DNA from: Synechococcus sp. LTW-R
GTDB lineage: Bacteria; Cyanobacteriota; Cyanobacteriia; PCC-6307; Cyanobiaceae
DNA: 64,000 bases
Reading direction: 5' to 3'
Assembly: GCF_014217875.1 (NCBI RefSeq)
Contig: NZ_CP059060.1
Coordinates: 1,798,001 to 1,862,000, forward strand
The notes under the pieces were generated by a model. The model was not told the DNA's origin, made no database searches, and was given only the letters and a program-made list of their open reading frames with translations. A program made the position numbers and the translations under genes. Of the stretch, positions 62,164 to 64,000 are shown piece by piece (position 1 is the stretch's first letter; each line of letters opens with the position of its first letter).

Positions 62164-63162
62164 TCAGAGCCCGCGCTCTTCCAATTGCTGGGCGGCCCGC
62201 TCGAGGACCTCCGGGCCGGCGTCCCGTTGGCCAGCGGCTTGACCCAAATTCCGCCGCCAATGGCGGGCGCCGCTTACCCCTTCCACCACCTGCACCAGGT
62301 GTCGGGCGATGGACCACAGCCGCCCACCATTGCTGCACCAGCCTTCCGCATAGGGAATCAGGCCCCGCACCACCGTGGAGGCCTTCGCCACCGCCTGGCT
62401 GTCGTCTCTGAAGAGATCGCGGTCCACCGTGGCCCAGCGCAAGGGGTGGTCGTAGGCGGCGCGGCCCACCATCACCCCGTCCACCGCCTCCAGTTGCTCG
62501 AGGCAGCTGCTGAGCTCCAGCAGGCCGCCGTTGAGTTCGATGGTCAGCTGGGGCCGGTCGGCCTTGAGCTGATGCACCAGCTCGTAGCGCAGGGGGGGAA
62601 TCGTGCGGTTTTGCTTGGGGTCTAAGCCGTCGAGCCAGGCTTTGCGGGCATGGACGCTGAAGCGCTGGGCACCAGCCGCGGCCACGGTGTCGACAAAGGC
62701 CAGCAGCTCCCCATAGGAATCGCGCTCATCGATGCCGATGCGGTGCTTCACCGTGACCGGCAGCGGCGAGGCCTCGGCCATGGCGCTGATGCAACGGGCC
62801 ACCTGTTCGGGCTCGGCCATTAGGCAGGCCCCAAAGCGCCCCTTCTGGACCTTCTCGCTGGGACAGCCGACGTTGAGGTTGATCTCGTCGTAGCCGCGGT
62901 CGGCGGCGATGCGCGCGGCTTCAGCCAGCAGAACGGGATCGTCCCCCCCCACCTGCAGGGCAATCGGGTGCTCGATCGGGTCGAAGTCGATCAGCCGGTC
63001 GCGCCGCTCGCTGTGGTGGAGCGCCTGGGCCACCACCATTTCGGTGTACAGCAGGCTGCGACGGCTGATCTGCCGCATCAGCACCCGGAAGTGCCGATCG
63101 GTGTAGTCCATCATCGGAGCCACACTGAAGCGGTAGGCCCCGTTCAGCAGCGAATCGGGCAT
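62164..63162 (-). CDS. dusA: tRNA-dihydrouridine synthase, DusA type
   Basis: Dus enzymes reduce uridines in tRNA D loops with FMN and NADPH. The 332 residues have RFSVAPMMDYTDRHFRVLMR, YTEMVVAQALHH, ALQVGGDDPVLLAEAA, the catalytic Cys in NLNVGCPSEKVQKGRFGACLM, VTVKHRIGID, SVHARKAWLDGLDPKQNR and ELNGGLLEL, with DGVMVGRAAYDHP near the end. The combination points to DusA. I use the ATG at 63162; the longer frame upstream reads antisense into the flavoprotein gene. Confidence 0.94.
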   Translation of the reverse strand: MPDSLLNGAYRFSVAPMMDYTDRHFRVLMRQISRRSLLYTEMVVAQALHHSERRDRLIDFDPIEHPIALQVGGDDPVLLAEAARIAADRGYDEINLNVGCPSEKVQKGRFGACLMAEPEQVARCISAMAEASPLPVTVKHRIGIDERDSYGELLAFVDTVAAAGAQRFSVHARKAWLDGLDPKQNRTIPPLRYELVHQLKADRPQLTIELNGGLLELSSCLEQLEAVDGVMVGRAAYDHPLRWATVDRDLFRDDSQAVAKASTVVRGLIPYAEGWCSNGGRLWSIARHLVQVVEGVSGARHWRRNLGQAAGQRDAGPEVLERAAQQLEERGL

Positions 63163-63187
63163 CACCCCATGCTCGCCTTTCACGCTG

Positions 63188-64000
63188 ATGCCCCCCCGTT
63201 CTGAGCACTGGTCCCTGGTGGTGGCGGGCGGCGGCCCCGCCGGCTTTATGGCGGCCATCGCCGCCGCCGAGGCGGGTCAGCGCCGCGTTCTCGTGTTGGA
63301 GAGCACCCCGGAGCCCCTGGGCAAGGTCTTGATTAGCGGCGGTGGCCGCTGCAATGTCACCCACGCCTGCTGGGATCCGCGTGAATTGGTGGGCTTCTAT
63401 CCCCGTGGGGGCAAGGCCCTACGGGGACCCTTCAGCCGCTTTGCCGCCGGCGATGCCGTCTCCTGGTTTGACGACCACGGCCTGACCCTGGTGGAGGAGG
63501 CCGATGGCCGCATGTTTCCCCAGGCCAACCGCTCCACCGCCGTCATCCAGTGCCTGCGGCAGGCCGCGGAACGGGCGGGGGTGACCCTGCGCAGCAGTGA
63601 GGCGCTGCAGCAGGCAGGCCAGGGACCTACGGGCGGGTTTGAGCTCACGCTCCGCAGTGGCACCCAGCTCAGCGCTGATCGCCTGGTGCTGGCCACCGGT
63701 AGCCATCCCAGCGGCCGGCGTTTGGTCTCAGGGTTGGGCCATGACTTGGTGGCGCCGGTGCCCTCGCTGTTCACCCTCGCTTTGAAGCCCAATCCCCTGG
63801 TGGGCCTAGCGGGTGTGGTGATGGATCCGGTGGACCTGGAGCTGGAGGCGGGGGGGCAGCGCTTCCGCCAGAGCGGCCCGGTGCTGATCACCCATTGGGG
63901 CCTGAGCGGTCCGGCGACCCTGCGGCTGACCGCCTTTGCCGCCCGGGCCCTCCATGGCGCGGGTTACCGGGCCAACCTTCAGGTGGATTGGAGCGGCGGC
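63188..64000 (+). CDS. HI0933/BaiN-type flavoprotein (5' part)
   Basis: The window ends inside this gene; 271 codons are present. The product begins with a short leader and an FAD-binding Rossmann motif, VVAGGGPAGFMAAIAAA, then LGKVLISGGGRCNVTH, PRGGKALRGPFSRF, GRMFPQANRS, LVLATGSHPSGRRLV and HWGLSGPATLRL, all marks of the HI0933/YhiN-like family of NAD(P)/FAD-dependent oxidoreductases. Substrates are mostly undefined in this family. It diverges from dusA with about 25 nt between starts. The C-terminal third is missing only because the sequence stops. Confidence 0.9.
   Translation, partial: MPPRSEHWSLVVAGGGPAGFMAAIAAAEAGQRRVLVLESTPEPLGKVLISGGGRCNVTHACWDPRELVGFYPRGGKALRGPFSRFAAGDAVSWFDDHGLTLVEEADGRMFPQANRSTAVIQCLRQAAERAGVTLRSSEALQQAGQGPTGGFELTLRSGTQLSADRLVLATGSHPSGRRLVSGLGHDLVAPVPSLFTLALKPNPLVGLAGVVMDPVDLELEAGGQRFRQSGPVLITHWGLSGPATLRLTAFAARALHGAGYRANLQVDWSGG

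Overview
The window looks like the chromosome of a picocyanobacterium of the Synechococcus/Cyanobium group. It is GC-rich and densely packed. It carries photosynthesis and cyanobacterial marker genes: psaC, ndhS, the response regulator rpaB, a group 2 sigma factor, a cyanobacterial-type egtB/egtD cluster, and the run thiC, tkt, fabF, acpP, psaC, glmS. No transposase, integrase, CRISPR array or phage structural gene was seen.

Layout. Positions 1-13 kb hold housekeeping genes: miaA, gyrB, a paired fluoride channel, glutathione peroxidase, mgtE, a sigma factor, an ABC exporter of mixed base composition, mutY, a PfkB sugar kinase, tsaE and ahcY. Positions 13-20 kb hold ssb, the rod-shape operon mreBCD coupled to a sugar-binding lipoprotein, rpaB and lysS. 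Positions 20-25 kb hold an ergothioneine operon on the minus strand (egtB, egtD, two small companion proteins and a YdcF-like membrane protein), diverging from a cysteine synthase. Positions 25-31 kb hold a membrane pseudokinase, smpB, ruvB, a TPR protein, an M20 amidohydrolase and a HEAT-repeat protein.

Positions 30.9-35.2 kb carry a complete Kdo and CMP-Kdo supply set (kdsD, kdsC, kdsB, kdsA) around a glycosyltransferase and a HIT protein. A TPP riboswitch and thiC follow. Between thiC and tkt lies an AT-rich island (about 37.1-43.9 kb) of sugar-modifying genes: an aminotransferase, a C-methyltransferase, an acetyltransferase, a glycosyltransferase-like protein and two more methyltransferase-like proteins. 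Its left edge holds a decayed copy of the 3' end of tkt and its right edge abuts the intact tkt, so the island sits between two versions of the same gene end. This is the most informative structural feature of the window.

Positions 44-53 kb return to core genes: tkt, fabF, acpP, psaC, glmS, manC, rimM, ndhS, rnc, the RNase P RNA and tRNA-Arg(CCU). Positions 54-60 kb carry a minus-strand operon xfp-glgP-ackA. It would join glycogen breakdown to the phosphoketolase route and to ATP formation from acetyl phosphate. However, xfp, its first gene, is broken by a one-base frameshift and an in-frame stop. The window ends with a CPA2-type Na+/H+ antiporter, an isoprenylcysteine-methyltransferase-like membrane protein, a tRNA-dihydrouridine synthase and the 5' part of an HI0933-type flavoprotein.

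Most unlabelled open frames in this GC-rich DNA are antisense shadows of the genes listed. All assignments come from reading motifs and context by eye; no database search was run.
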